DNA of 64,000 nucleotides from Cellulomonas fulva (GTDB taxonomy: Bacteria; Actinomycetota; Actinomycetes; Actinomycetales; Cellulomonadaceae): the NCBI RefSeq assembly GCF_018531375.1, contig NZ_JAHBOH010000001.1, forward strand, positions 248,001-312,000, read 5' to 3'. Positions within the stretch are counted from its first letter, which is position 1. Every line of letters starts with the position of its first letter. Both the position numbers and the translations under genes were made by a program. The notes below the pieces were generated by a model. It did no database searches and had not been told where the DNA came from. It worked only from the letters and a program-made list of their open reading frames with translations. Shown one piece after another: positions 54,368 to 62,989 of the stretch.

Positions 54368-55858
54368 TCAGACCGGCCAGGTCACCTGCGGGCTGCGGTA
54401 CCAGCGGAACCCCACCCGCTCCCAGAACGCGCCGTGCTGCGCGACGCGCGCCGAGAAGTCGTCCCAGTCGCGGTCCTCGGGCTCCGTCCACGCCACCTCC
54501 GCCACCGCGGCCAGGCGCGGCAGCAGCATCGCCGTCAGGTCCTCGAGGTCCCGGATGGTCTCGGTCCAGACCGCCGCCTCGACACCGATCACCGCCGCCG
54601 GCGGCACCCCGTCGATCAGCGTCGTCGGCTCCCAGTCGTAGGCGTCCCGCAGCTCGATGTGACCGGCCCACTCGAGGCCCAGCTCGGTCGTCGCGTCGTA
54701 CTTCATGTCGAGGTAGGCCTTGGACCCGGGCGACATCAGCAGCAGCGCGCCCGCACCGGCGGCGTCGACGAACGGCTGCGGGTCGACGCGCGTGTCCCAG
54801 TACTGCACGACGGTGCCGGGCTCGAGCGGCGTCGTCGCGATCTCCTGCCACCCGACGACCTTCTTGCCCGCCGCACGCACCGTGCGGGCCGCGGCACCGA
54901 CCAGGCGCGCGTACTCGTCGTGCTCCATGGTGAGGACCTCGTCCCCGCCGATGTGCACGTACTCCCCCGGGGTCATCGCGGCCACGTCGCCGAACACGGC
55001 CTCGAGGAACGGCTCGGTGGCCGGCAGGTCCGCGTGCAGCCGGCTGAAGCCGACCTCGATGCCCGTGTACTCGTCGGTGGGCTCGCCGTCCGGGTTGAGC
55101 TCGCCGTAGGCGTGGGTCGCGGCGTTGACGTGGCCCGGGACGTCGATCTCCGGGACCACCGTGATGCCGCGGGCCGCGGCGTACTGCACCAGGTCCGCGT
55201 AGTCCGACGGCGTGTAGTGGCCGCCCGGGTCGCCACCGACGGAGGTCGACGACGAGGCGCGCGCGAGGTGCGGGCGCGACGGCACGTGCAGGCGCCAGCC
55301 CTGGTCGTCCGTGAGGTGCAGGTGCAGCACGTTGAGCTTGTAGTGCGCCATGAGGCCGATCACGACCTTGACGGCGTCCACCGGCAGGAAGTGCCGTGCG
55401 ACGTCGAGCGAGAGCCCGCGCCACGCGAACCGCGGCGCGTCCACGACGTGCATCGCCGGCGCGTACCACCGGCCGCGCTCGTCCTGCCGCATGGTCTGGC
55501 GCAGGGTCACCACCGCGTGGGTCAGACCGGCGGTGTCGCGCGCCGTGATGTCCACGCGCCTGCCGGAGACGTCGAGGCGGTACGCGCCGCCGCCGCCGGG
55601 CAGGGCGGCGTCCTCGGGCGCCAGCCGCAGGCGCACCACGTCCCGCACCTCGCGGTCGTCGTCGCTGTAGCGCACCTCGACCTGCTGCCCGGTGACCCGG
55701 CCCAGGAGGTCCGCGCCCAGGACGCCGATGGCGATGAGGTCCGGCCGCGGGTCGACGACGACCGTGGTCGCCTCACCCACCGTGAAGACCGTTCCGGTGC
55801 GGACCTCGCAGAGCATCGGTCGGGGGACGACACCGAGATCGGTCGACGCGTCGGTCAC
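54368..55858 (-). CDS. Beta-N-acetylhexosaminidase (GH20)
   Basis: 496 residues. An N-terminal GH20b-like alpha/beta domain (about 8-120) and a catalytic barrel (about 140-480) are present: FAWRGLSLDVARHFLPVD, LNVLHLHLTDDQGWRL, and the Asp-Glu pair in VHIGGDEV that supports substrate-assisted catalysis. Later motifs KVVGWQEI and VIGVEAAVWTET are also typical. No signal peptide is visible, so it acts in the cytoplasm on imported GlcNAc-containing oligosaccharides. GTG at 55858 has AGGAGAG 5 bases upstream; the longer in-frame extension is not conserved. Confidence 0.92.
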   Translation of the reverse strand: MTDASTDLGVVPRPMLCEVRTGTVFTVGEATTVVVDPRPDLIAIGVLGADLLGRVTGQQVEVRYSDDDREVRDVVRLRLAPEDAALPGGGGAYRLDVSGRRVDITARDTAGLTHAVVTLRQTMRQDERGRWYAPAMHVVDAPRFAWRGLSLDVARHFLPVDAVKVVIGLMAHYKLNVLHLHLTDDQGWRLHVPSRPHLARASSSTSVGGDPGGHYTPSDYADLVQYAAARGITVVPEIDVPGHVNAATHAYGELNPDGEPTDEYTGIEVGFSRLHADLPATEPFLEAVFGDVAAMTPGEYVHIGGDEVLTMEHDEYARLVGAAARTVRAAGKKVVGWQEIATTPLEPGTVVQYWDTRVDPQPFVDAAGAGALLLMSPGSKAYLDMKYDATTELGLEWAGHIELRDAYDWEPTTLIDGVPPAAVIGVEAAVWTETIRDLEDLTAMLLPRLAAVAEVAWTEPEDRDWDDFSARVAQHGAFWERVGFRWYRSPQVTWPV

Positions 55859-55925
55859 AGCTCTCCTGAGGGCGTACGGAGCCGGCGCGAGAGGCACGAG
55901 CCGGGCGGATCGGGCTGACGGCACG

Positions 55926-56921
55926 CTACCCGACGCGAGCGAGGCGCCGGGCGAGAACCGCACAGGTGGCGAGCTGGATCTGGTGGAACACGATCACCGG
56001 AAGAGCCACGCTGGCGGCGAGCACGGGCGAGAACAGGACCGCCGCCATCGGCAGGCCCGTCGCCAGGCTCTTCTTGGAGCCGCACATGAGCAGCGCGATC
56101 CGGCTCGCCCGCGCGAGGTGCAGCCGCCCGCCACCCCACCACGTGAGCGTGAGCATCGCGGCGAGCAGGACGGCGCACACCACGACGAGCACGACGAGCG
56201 CCACGGCCGTCACGTGGTCCCACGCGCCGGAGACCTGGGCCTCGCTCACCGACGTGTACGCGACCAGCAGGATCGTCGCCCGGTCGGTGACGCGCGTGAG
56301 CCCGCCGTGCGCGCGCAGCCACGCGCCCAGCCAGCGCTGCAGCGCCTGCCCGACGACGAACGGCAGCAGGATCTGGAACAGGATGCTGGTCAGCGAGCCC
56401 GCGTCGAGCCCGCCCGTGCTCGCGCCCATCAGCAGCGCGACCAGCAGCGGTGTCGCCACGACGCCGACGACGTTCGAGATCGTCGCGCCCGTGATCGCGC
56501 CCGCGACGTCGCCGCGCGCGACCGACGTGAACACGACCGACGACTGCACGGTCGACGGCAGCAGCGACAGGTACAGCAGCCCTGTCTGGAGCTCGGGCGC
56601 CAGCACGGTGTCCGGGAGGAGCTGGACCAGCAGGCCGAGCAGCGGGAAGACCAGGAACGTCGCCGCGAGCATCGAGCCCTGCAGGCGCCAGTTGCGCAGG
56701 CCCGCCAGCACCTCATGCGTCGGCATCCGTGCGCCGTAGAGGAAGAACAGCAGCACGATCGCGCCCGTGCGCACGTGCTCGAGCACCGTCGCGAACGTGC
56801 CGTCGGCCGGCCACAGCAGGCCCAGGACCAGCACCGCGACGATCATCATGACCAGCGGGTCGAGCCAGCCCCGGACCACCGACCACCAGCGACGGGGTCG
56901 GGACGCGGTCTCGTCGGGCAC
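55926..56921 (-). CDS. BASS-family (bile acid:sodium symporter-like) transporter
   Basis: 331 residues with about ten transmembrane segments. Motifs: PLVMMIVAVLVLGLLWP, FLYGARMPTHEVL, LLYLSLLPSTVQSSVVFTS (crossover region) and CGSKKSLATGLPMA, matching the SBF-like/YfeH group. Substrate is unknown. GTG at 56921 has GGGAGG upstream. The gene precedes hexosaminidase in the same direction by 67 bases, but a common role is not clear. Confidence 0.88.
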   Translation of the reverse strand: MPDETASRPRRWWSVVRGWLDPLVMMIVAVLVLGLLWPADGTFATVLEHVRTGAIVLLFFLYGARMPTHEVLAGLRNWRLQGSMLAATFLVFPLLGLLVQLLPDTVLAPELQTGLLYLSLLPSTVQSSVVFTSVARGDVAGAITGATISNVVGVVATPLLVALLMGASTGGLDAGSLTSILFQILLPFVVGQALQRWLGAWLRAHGGLTRVTDRATILLVAYTSVSEAQVSGAWDHVTAVALVVLVVVCAVLLAAMLTLTWWGGGRLHLARASRIALLMCGSKKSLATGLPMAAVLFSPVLAASVALPVIVFHQIQLATCAVLARRLARVG

Positions 56922-56941
56922 CCGCCCATCCTCCCATCCGA

Positions 56942-56989
56942 CGACGAGGCCCCGGGGACGGCGTCGCACCGTCACCCGGGGCCTCGTCG
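56942..56989. terminator. Hairpin after the giant hydrolase gene
   Basis: CGACGAGGCCCCGGG (56942-56956) pairs perfectly with CCCGGGGCCTCGTCG (56975-56989) over an 18-base loop. It lies 22 bases past the stop of the minus-strand hydrolase gene. Confidence 0.65.
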
Positions 56990-57010
56990 GCCTACCGCCT
57001 CGCGATCACG

Positions 57011-60000
57011 TCACCTGACGATCGTGACCGTGTCCGTCCCGACGCTCGACGTGAGGCCGCCGGTGCTGCCGAAGACGGCCTTGACGGTGAGCGAGCCCAG
57101 CGCCGTACCGGTCACCGAGACGGAGAGCTTGCCGCCCGTCGCGACCTTCGCGGTGCGGACCAGCTTCCACGCGCCGTCGCCCTGCTGGGTGTAGACGCGC
57201 ACCGTGCCGCCGACCGTGAGCGCGGTGGGGCGCACCACGACCGTGACCGGGATCGCGGTGCCGACCTTGGCCTTCGCCTTGGCCGAGACCTCGGTGGTCG
57301 TGGTCCGCTTGGCCACCCGCAGCGCTCCCGCCGCGGACGTGGAGCCGGCGTAGGTGGCGTCGCCCGAGTAGACCGCGCGCACCGAGAGGCCCGCGACGCT
57401 CGTCGGCGCCGTGAAGGCGTAGGACGCGCGGCCGGTGCTGCCGAGCGTCGCCGTCGCGGCGCTCGTCCAGGACCCGGAACCCGTCTTGACCTCGATGGCG
57501 ACCGAGCCGCCCGGCACCGTGCCGGCGGTGCCGCCCGAGACCGCGACGGTCCCGGAGACCCTGCCACCGACCGTGACCGTGGCGGGGACGGTCACCGTGG
57601 ACTCGGTGGCGCCCGGGGCGACGACGACCCCGGCCGTCACCGTGCCGCTCGCCTCGACCTTCGCGGTGCCGTCGAAGACGGCGGACACCGTGTACGCCCC
57701 CGGGGCCAGGCCGGCGGGGAGCGCGAACGTCGCCGCGCCGTCGACCAGCTCGAGCTGCGTCGTCGTGGAGCCGTACCCGAGGGTCACGGTCCCGGACGTC
57801 GAGCCCTCGACGGCCACCGAGCCGGTGACCGGGCTGCCGTACGCCGACGCCGCCGCGTCGAGCGTCAGGGCGATCGTCGACTGGCCCTTGACCAGCAGGA
57901 ACGTGACGACCTCGGACGACGAGGAGCCGGCCGTGGCCGTCTCGCCGAACGTCGCGACGACCGCGTGCTCCCCGGCCGCGAAGCCGTCGGCGACCTCGAG
58001 CGTGGCCACGCCCTCGACGACGTCCGCCGTGCCGAGCACGGTCTCACCGTCGGTGAACGTCACCGCACCGGCCGTGTCCGCGCCCGAGACCGTGGCCGTC
58101 AGCGTGACGGCCTCGGCGATCGCGGGGACCTCCGGCGCCAGGGTCAGCGCCGTCGTCGTCGGGGCCAGGACCGTGAGCGTGCCGCTCGCGGTGCGGCCGG
58201 TGCCGGCCGAGACCGCGGTCAGCTCGCGCTCACCGAGGCCCGCGTCGGCGGGGACGACGAGCTCGGCCGAGACCGAGCCGTCGGCGACGGAGACCGCCGA
58301 GCCGAGCGCGACGCCGTCGAGCGAGAACGCCACCGACTCGAAGGCGCGGAAGCCCGTGCCGGAGACCGTCACGGTGTCGCTCGGGGCCACCGGGTCCGTG
58401 CCCGCCGTGAGCGTGCCGGCCGTCGGCGCGACCTCGGCGCACGGGTCACCCTGCTCGCCCACCGGGGCGATCGGGGCGGCCGCGCCCGTGGTGCCGTCGT
58501 CCTCGCGGACGACGAGCTGCGCGAACGCGTCCGCGCCCATGACGGCGTTGCTCGTGTTGATCACCGAGATCTTGTACGCGGTGGCCGCCGACGAGCTGGC
58601 CGCCGCGTCGCCGTAGGTGGCGACCGGGACCGCGGTGCAGGTCTGGCCCGGTGCGAAGGTCACCTTCCTCATGGCGAGCGCGGCCTTGGCCGTGGCCGTG
58701 GTGCCGCCCGCGACCGTGAGGTACGCGGTCACGGGGACGTCCGCCGCGCGCGAGAGCGTGACCGGGACGAGCGCCTCGCCGGGGCCGACGCCCTCCTCGA
58801 CCCGCACGAAGCCGGTCCCGACCGAGATCTCGGTGGCCGGTGCCGCCGTGCCGACGGCGGGGGTCTCGAAGGCGAGGTCCGAGAGGTACGCGCCGCCCGT
58901 GGAAAGGCCGTCGATGCCGACGGCCGCCGTGAGCCGCACCTCGCGCAGGTCGCTCGTGTCCACGCCGGTCATGTCCGCGATCGGGAGCTTGACCTGCTGC
59001 AGCACGATCTTGCCGAGCGTCGTCGGGTTCTTGGTGCTCTGCGGGAGCCGCACCAGGGCGTTCGGGTTGAGCTCGGACACCTTGCGGGAGAACGTCGCGC
59101 CGGTCCGGTCGACGACCGTCACGGTGAGGTCCGTGCCGCCGCCGTAGGCCACGCTCTCGTCGGGCGCGACCTTGATCGACAGGCTCTCCCGACCCGACGC
59201 GTCACGCAGCGCCTTGGGGATCGACATGCGCAGCTCGCCGGTCCCACTGGTCCACAGCATCTTGTTCATCGGGCTGGCCGGGACGTTGGCGCCGTTGCTC
59301 GCCGGGGTCCAGTGCGGGACCTGGGCGGACGCGAACGTCGTGGAGCAGAACGGCAGCGTGGCCGGCAGCGTGCGGCCGGACAGGCTCGCGCACAGCGTCG
59401 CCGTGGCGGTCCCGTACGTGCGGACCGACGAGCCGGGCGACGTGAACGTCTCGATGTCGCCGCGCGACGAGGACGGCTGCGTCGCGGAGACGCGGATGTC
59501 CGCGTCGGCCGTGGAGTCGACCTTGGCGTTGGAGCCGTCGAACATCGGCAGGAACTCGTCCTCGCCGCCGACCGTCAGGCGGAACCAGCCGGACAGCAGC
59601 GCCGTGCCGACGTCGTACTGCTCGTCGGCGGTGAGGCGGATGCTGGTGTCGACCGCCGCGCCCTGCGTGCCGCAGACCTCGTCGGTGGCCCGCGCGCTCG
59701 TCGTGCTGGTGCCGGACCAGTCGTCGGAGACCGAGAGGTTGTACTTGCCCGGCGTCCAGACGGTGTTGAAGAAGTTGTGGTTGGCGCCCATCACCCAGAC
59801 GTCGGAGCGCAGCACGTCGTCGTCGAACGCGTACCGCGCGTCGTCGTTCATGTGCTGGCCCTGCTGGTTGGACACGTCACCGTCGCAGTACGGCAGCAGC
59901 ACCATCGAGGGGATGCTCGGCACCGTCATGCGGCCGAAGTCGACCGGCGCGAGCGGCAGGATCGAGACGATGTCGAACGGGTCCTCGAGCTGCGCGTTGA

Positions 60001-61063
60001 GCGTGGCCGCGGCCGTGACGCCCTCGCCGCCGCGCGAGTGGCCCATCAGGCCGACGCGCGAGAAGTCGAGCCGGCCCACCAGGTCGGCGGGCGTGATCTC
60101 GACGACCTCCGGGTCCAGCCCTGCCGCCGGCAGCGCACCGTTGCCGGACAGCGCGTCCGCCAGCGTCACGTCGGTGTCGGTCTGCGCGTCGTGCAGCGTG
60201 GTCGAGACGCCCGCGTCCGCGTCGCGGAAGATCGCGAGCGTGTCGAGGATCAGCTGCCCGCGCGCCTTGGCGCCCTGGTCGAGCGCGAGCTCGTTGTCGT
60301 TCGAGTTGATCGCGTTGGCGGCGATCGAGATCACGGCGTAGCCGTTGCTCGCCAGCGCCTCCGCCGCGCCGTCGTAGCCCGCGTAGCTCGGGATGTTGGT
60401 CTGCGTGGGGCCGCAGGGCCAGCGCAGCGGGTTGGCGCCCGCGCCGTTGCAGGACGTGTGCCGGCCGTGCAGGAACAGCACCACCGGGCGCGCGCCGCCC
60501 GTCGTCGGCAGGTAGACCTTGCCCTCGACCTCGCCGCGGATCCCCCCGATGCCCGCGAGGTCGATGGCCTGGTTGCCGAACGTGTAGAGCGACTTCGTGT
60601 ACGCGTAGTCGCCGTGGACGGCCGGGTCGGGCGTGCCCTCCGGCGCGTTCTCGAGCAGGAGCTCGGGCTCCGGGGCGGCCTCGACGTCCGCGAGGACGCG
60701 CGAGGTGGCGCCTGCCTCGCTGAACCAGCCGGCGCGCACCGAGTCGGCGGTGGCGACCGACGGGTCGTCGGTCAGCACCGTCAGGCGGCGGCCGGAGTCG
60801 GACTCCTGCGCGAGGCCGACGGGCTCGCCGTCGACGACGAGCGTCGGGGCGTCGTCGCGGACGGGCAGCGGCTCGTCGAGGTCGAGCGTGACCTCGTACG
60901 TCCCGCCGAGGTCGGTGACGGTCCAGCTGTCGCCGGCGGCGACCTCGCCGTCCGTCGTCGTCGTGGCCGTGGCTGGTGCGGCGAACGCGGTGAGCGTGCC
61001 GGCGGTGAGCACCGCGGCGAGCAGGCTCGCCGCGAATCGATTCGAGCGTGGGGAGAGTCGCAC
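57011..61063 (-). CDS. Giant secreted alpha/beta hydrolase with Calx-beta and Ig-like domains
   Basis: About 1350 residues. A signal peptide (1-35, ending APATAT) precedes an alpha/beta hydrolase domain (about 120-500): VVLFLHGRHTSCNG (oxyanion region), GLMGHSRGGEG (nucleophile Ser elbow) and ANHNFFNTVW as a His candidate. A beta-rich region follows, then a Calx-beta-like domain (RVEEGVGPGEALVPVTLSR), an IPT/Ig-like domain and three or four Ig-like repeats with VTVSG-type strands and YSGDATYAGS. The substrate, perhaps an ester polymer, is not predictable. GTG at 61063 has AAAGGA 5 bases upstream. It ends in VGTDTVTIVR, with no anchor motif. Confidence 0.8.
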   Translation of the reverse strand: MRLSPRSNRFAASLLAAVLTAGTLTAFAAPATATTTTDGEVAAGDSWTVTDLGGTYEVTLDLDEPLPVRDDAPTLVVDGEPVGLAQESDSGRRLTVLTDDPSVATADSVRAGWFSEAGATSRVLADVEAAPEPELLLENAPEGTPDPAVHGDYAYTKSLYTFGNQAIDLAGIGGIRGEVEGKVYLPTTGGARPVVLFLHGRHTSCNGAGANPLRWPCGPTQTNIPSYAGYDGAAEALASNGYAVISIAANAINSNDNELALDQGAKARGQLILDTLAIFRDADAGVSTTLHDAQTDTDVTLADALSGNGALPAAGLDPEVVEITPADLVGRLDFSRVGLMGHSRGGEGVTAAATLNAQLEDPFDIVSILPLAPVDFGRMTVPSIPSMVLLPYCDGDVSNQQGQHMNDDARYAFDDDVLRSDVWVMGANHNFFNTVWTPGKYNLSVSDDWSGTSTTSARATDEVCGTQGAAVDTSIRLTADEQYDVGTALLSGWFRLTVGGEDEFLPMFDGSNAKVDSTADADIRVSATQPSSSRGDIETFTSPGSSVRTYGTATATLCASLSGRTLPATLPFCSTTFASAQVPHWTPASNGANVPASPMNKMLWTSGTGELRMSIPKALRDASGRESLSIKVAPDESVAYGGGTDLTVTVVDRTGATFSRKVSELNPNALVRLPQSTKNPTTLGKIVLQQVKLPIADMTGVDTSDLREVRLTAAVGIDGLSTGGAYLSDLAFETPAVGTAAPATEISVGTGFVRVEEGVGPGEALVPVTLSRAADVPVTAYLTVAGGTTATAKAALAMRKVTFAPGQTCTAVPVATYGDAAASSSAATAYKISVINTSNAVMGADAFAQLVVREDDGTTGAAAPIAPVGEQGDPCAEVAPTAGTLTAGTDPVAPSDTVTVSGTGFRAFESVAFSLDGVALGSAVSVADGSVSAELVVPADAGLGERELTAVSAGTGRTASGTLTVLAPTTTALTLAPEVPAIAEAVTLTATVSGADTAGAVTFTDGETVLGTADVVEGVATLEVADGFAAGEHAVVATFGETATAGSSSSEVVTFLLVKGQSTIALTLDAAASAYGSPVTGSVAVEGSTSGTVTLGYGSTTTQLELVDGAATFALPAGLAPGAYTVSAVFDGTAKVEASGTVTAGVVVAPGATESTVTVPATVTVGGRVSGTVAVSGGTAGTVPGGSVAIEVKTGSGSWTSAATATLGSTGRASYAFTAPTSVAGLSVRAVYSGDATYAGSTSAAGALRVAKRTTTTEVSAKAKAKVGTAIPVTVVVRPTALTVGGTVRVYTQQGDGAWKLVRTAKVATGGKLSVSVTGTALGSLTVKAVFGSTGGLTSSVGTDTVTIVR

Positions 61064-61233
61064 GGAGGTCCTTTGCGTCGGGGGACGCGCCGCCACCGCT
61101 GGCAGCGCACCGCTGACGCTAAGGACCCGCGCGCACGCCAGGTTCCCGGCACGTTTCCGACGCGTGAAGCCCTGACCAGGCACGTGAGGGTCAGGTAACG
61201 CCGTCCGACGAACCCGACGAACCGGTCATGACG

Positions 61234-62616
61234 TCACCCGATCAAGGGCCGGCCCTCGGGCCGGCGGAACAGCCGCCGGCGGTCCCGCAGCACCAGCGCG
61301 GACGCGAGCGTGACGGGTCCCAGCCGGCCGGCGAACATCAGCACGACGAGCAGGAGCTGGTGACCCGGTGCGAGGTCGGCGGTGATGCCGGTCGACAGGC
61401 CCACCGTCGCGAACGCCGACGTCACCTCGAACAGCACCTCGTCGAGCGTGAACGCGCTCGTCAGCGACACCACCATGGTGGGGACGACGACGGCCGCGAC
61501 GCTCAGCAGAGCGACGGCGAGCGCCTGGCGGATCGTGCCCGACGACATGCGGCGGTCGAACAGGTCGACGTCCGGGTCGCCGCGCAGCTCGGCCACGATC
61601 GCGAGGAGCAGGACGGCGAACGTGCCGACCTTGATGCCTCCGGCCGTGCCCGCGCTCCCCCCGCCGATGAACATCAGCACGTCGGTGCCCAGCAGCGTGC
61701 CGCCGTTCATCGCCCCGGTGTCGACGCTGTTGAACCCCGCGGTCCGCGGCATCACGGACTGGAAGAAGCCGGCGAGGACCCGGCCCGCGGGCTCGAGCGC
61801 CCCGAGCGTGTGCGGGTTGGCCCACTCGGCCGCCGTGACGAACACCGTCCCCCCGACGAGCAGCACGGCGGTCATGACGAGGGTCAGCCGGGTGTGGATG
61901 CTCCACCGGCGCGGGTGCCGGTGCTGCCGCACGAGCTCGAGGATCACCGGGAACCCCAGCCCGCCGAGGATGACCGCGGCGGCGATCGGCAGGCAGATCC
62001 ACGGGTCGCCCGCGAAGCCGATCAGGCTGTCGCTGAAGAGCGCGAAGCCGGCGTTGTTGAAGGCCGAGACCGCGTGGAACACCCCCAGCCACAGGCTCTC
62101 GCCCGGGGAGTACCCGTACCCGAGCGCGAACCGCAGCGTCAGGAGGGCCGCGGTCACGGCCTCGACCGTGAGGCTGATCGTGGCGACGCCGAGCACGACG
62201 CGCCGCACGTCGCCCAGGCCGACGCTCTTGGTCTCCGCCGCGGCGACCATCCGCGAGCTCAGGCCCAGCCGTCGGGAGATGAACAGGCCGAGCAGGGTGG
62301 CGAGCGTCATGACCCCGAACCCGCCGACCTGGATCAGCAGCAGGATGACGACCTGCCCGAAGGCCGACCAGTACTCCGCGGTGTCGACGACGGCGAGCCC
62401 CGTCACGCACAGCGCCGACGTGGCCGTGAACAGCGCCTCGAGCGGGCTCGCCCCGCCGGGTCCCGAGCGCGCGACGGGCAGCAGGAGCAGCAGGGTGCCG
62501 CCGACGACGCCGACGGCGAACGCCGCCACCACGGCGCGGCCGGGGTTGCGGACGCTCGGACGCCGGCTCGGGCGTCCCGCGAGCTCGGCCTCGCGTTCGT
62601 CGAACGGTGCCGTCAT
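61234..62616 (-). CDS. TrkH/KtrB-type K+ uptake channel subunit
   Basis: 460 residues with the fourfold pore repeat: TATSALCVTGL, FHAVSAFNNAGF, RTAGFNSVDTGAM and FATVGLSTG act as selectivity-filter loops. The length and lack of extra N-terminal helices fit KtrB more than TrkH. A cytoplasmic RCK (TrkA/KtrA) partner is needed but is not in the window. ATG at 62616 has GGAGG about 11 bases upstream. It lies beyond the terminator of tRNA-Ala. Confidence 0.9.
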   Translation of the reverse strand: MTAPFDEREAELAGRPSRRPSVRNPGRAVVAAFAVGVVGGTLLLLLPVARSGPGGASPLEALFTATSALCVTGLAVVDTAEYWSAFGQVVILLLIQVGGFGVMTLATLLGLFISRRLGLSSRMVAAAETKSVGLGDVRRVVLGVATISLTVEAVTAALLTLRFALGYGYSPGESLWLGVFHAVSAFNNAGFALFSDSLIGFAGDPWICLPIAAAVILGGLGFPVILELVRQHRHPRRWSIHTRLTLVMTAVLLVGGTVFVTAAEWANPHTLGALEPAGRVLAGFFQSVMPRTAGFNSVDTGAMNGGTLLGTDVLMFIGGGSAGTAGGIKVGTFAVLLLAIVAELRGDPDVDLFDRRMSSGTIRQALAVALLSVAAVVVPTMVVSLTSAFTLDEVLFEVTSAFATVGLSTGITADLAPGHQLLLVVLMFAGRLGPVTLASALVLRDRRRLFRRPEGRPLIG

Positions 62617-62760
62617 GTGCCGTCGTGCCTCCGCCGCCGGGGGCGCGGCCCCGGGCCGCGGCGCCGGCGGGTCACCGGTGCGACTGTCGAGCGTAGGCCC
62701 GCCGGAGGTCCCCGAGAGACGCCGCGCCCGACGCGGCGCCCACGGCCCGGGCACGAAGAA

Positions 62761-62800
62761 ACCCCCGCCCGTACCGGCCTGCGGCCGATCGGACGGGGGT
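62761..62800 (-). terminator. Intrinsic terminator of tRNA-Ala
   Basis: ACCCCCG and CGGGGGT ends with inner CCGGCC/GGCCGATCGG pairs form a GC hairpin (62761-62800). On the minus strand it is followed by TTTCTTCG, a short T-rich run, so it resembles a rho-independent terminator just after tRNA-Ala. Confidence 0.7.
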
Positions 62801-62808
62801 CACCCTGG

Positions 62809-62883
<75 letters not shown>

Positions 62884-62989
62884 TTGAAGCGGGCTACAGA
62901 CTAGCCCACCGGAGCCCGCGAGACGAAATCCGCGGGCACCCGCCCGGCCGCTCGGCCCGTCGGTCGCCCGCGAGCAACCAATCGACGGG

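Noticed and set aside
57965-61198. A 1077-codon plus-strand frame opposite the secreted hydrolase
   Set aside because: Shadow composition; no recognisable motif and the minus-strand frame has hydrolase and Ig-like motifs.
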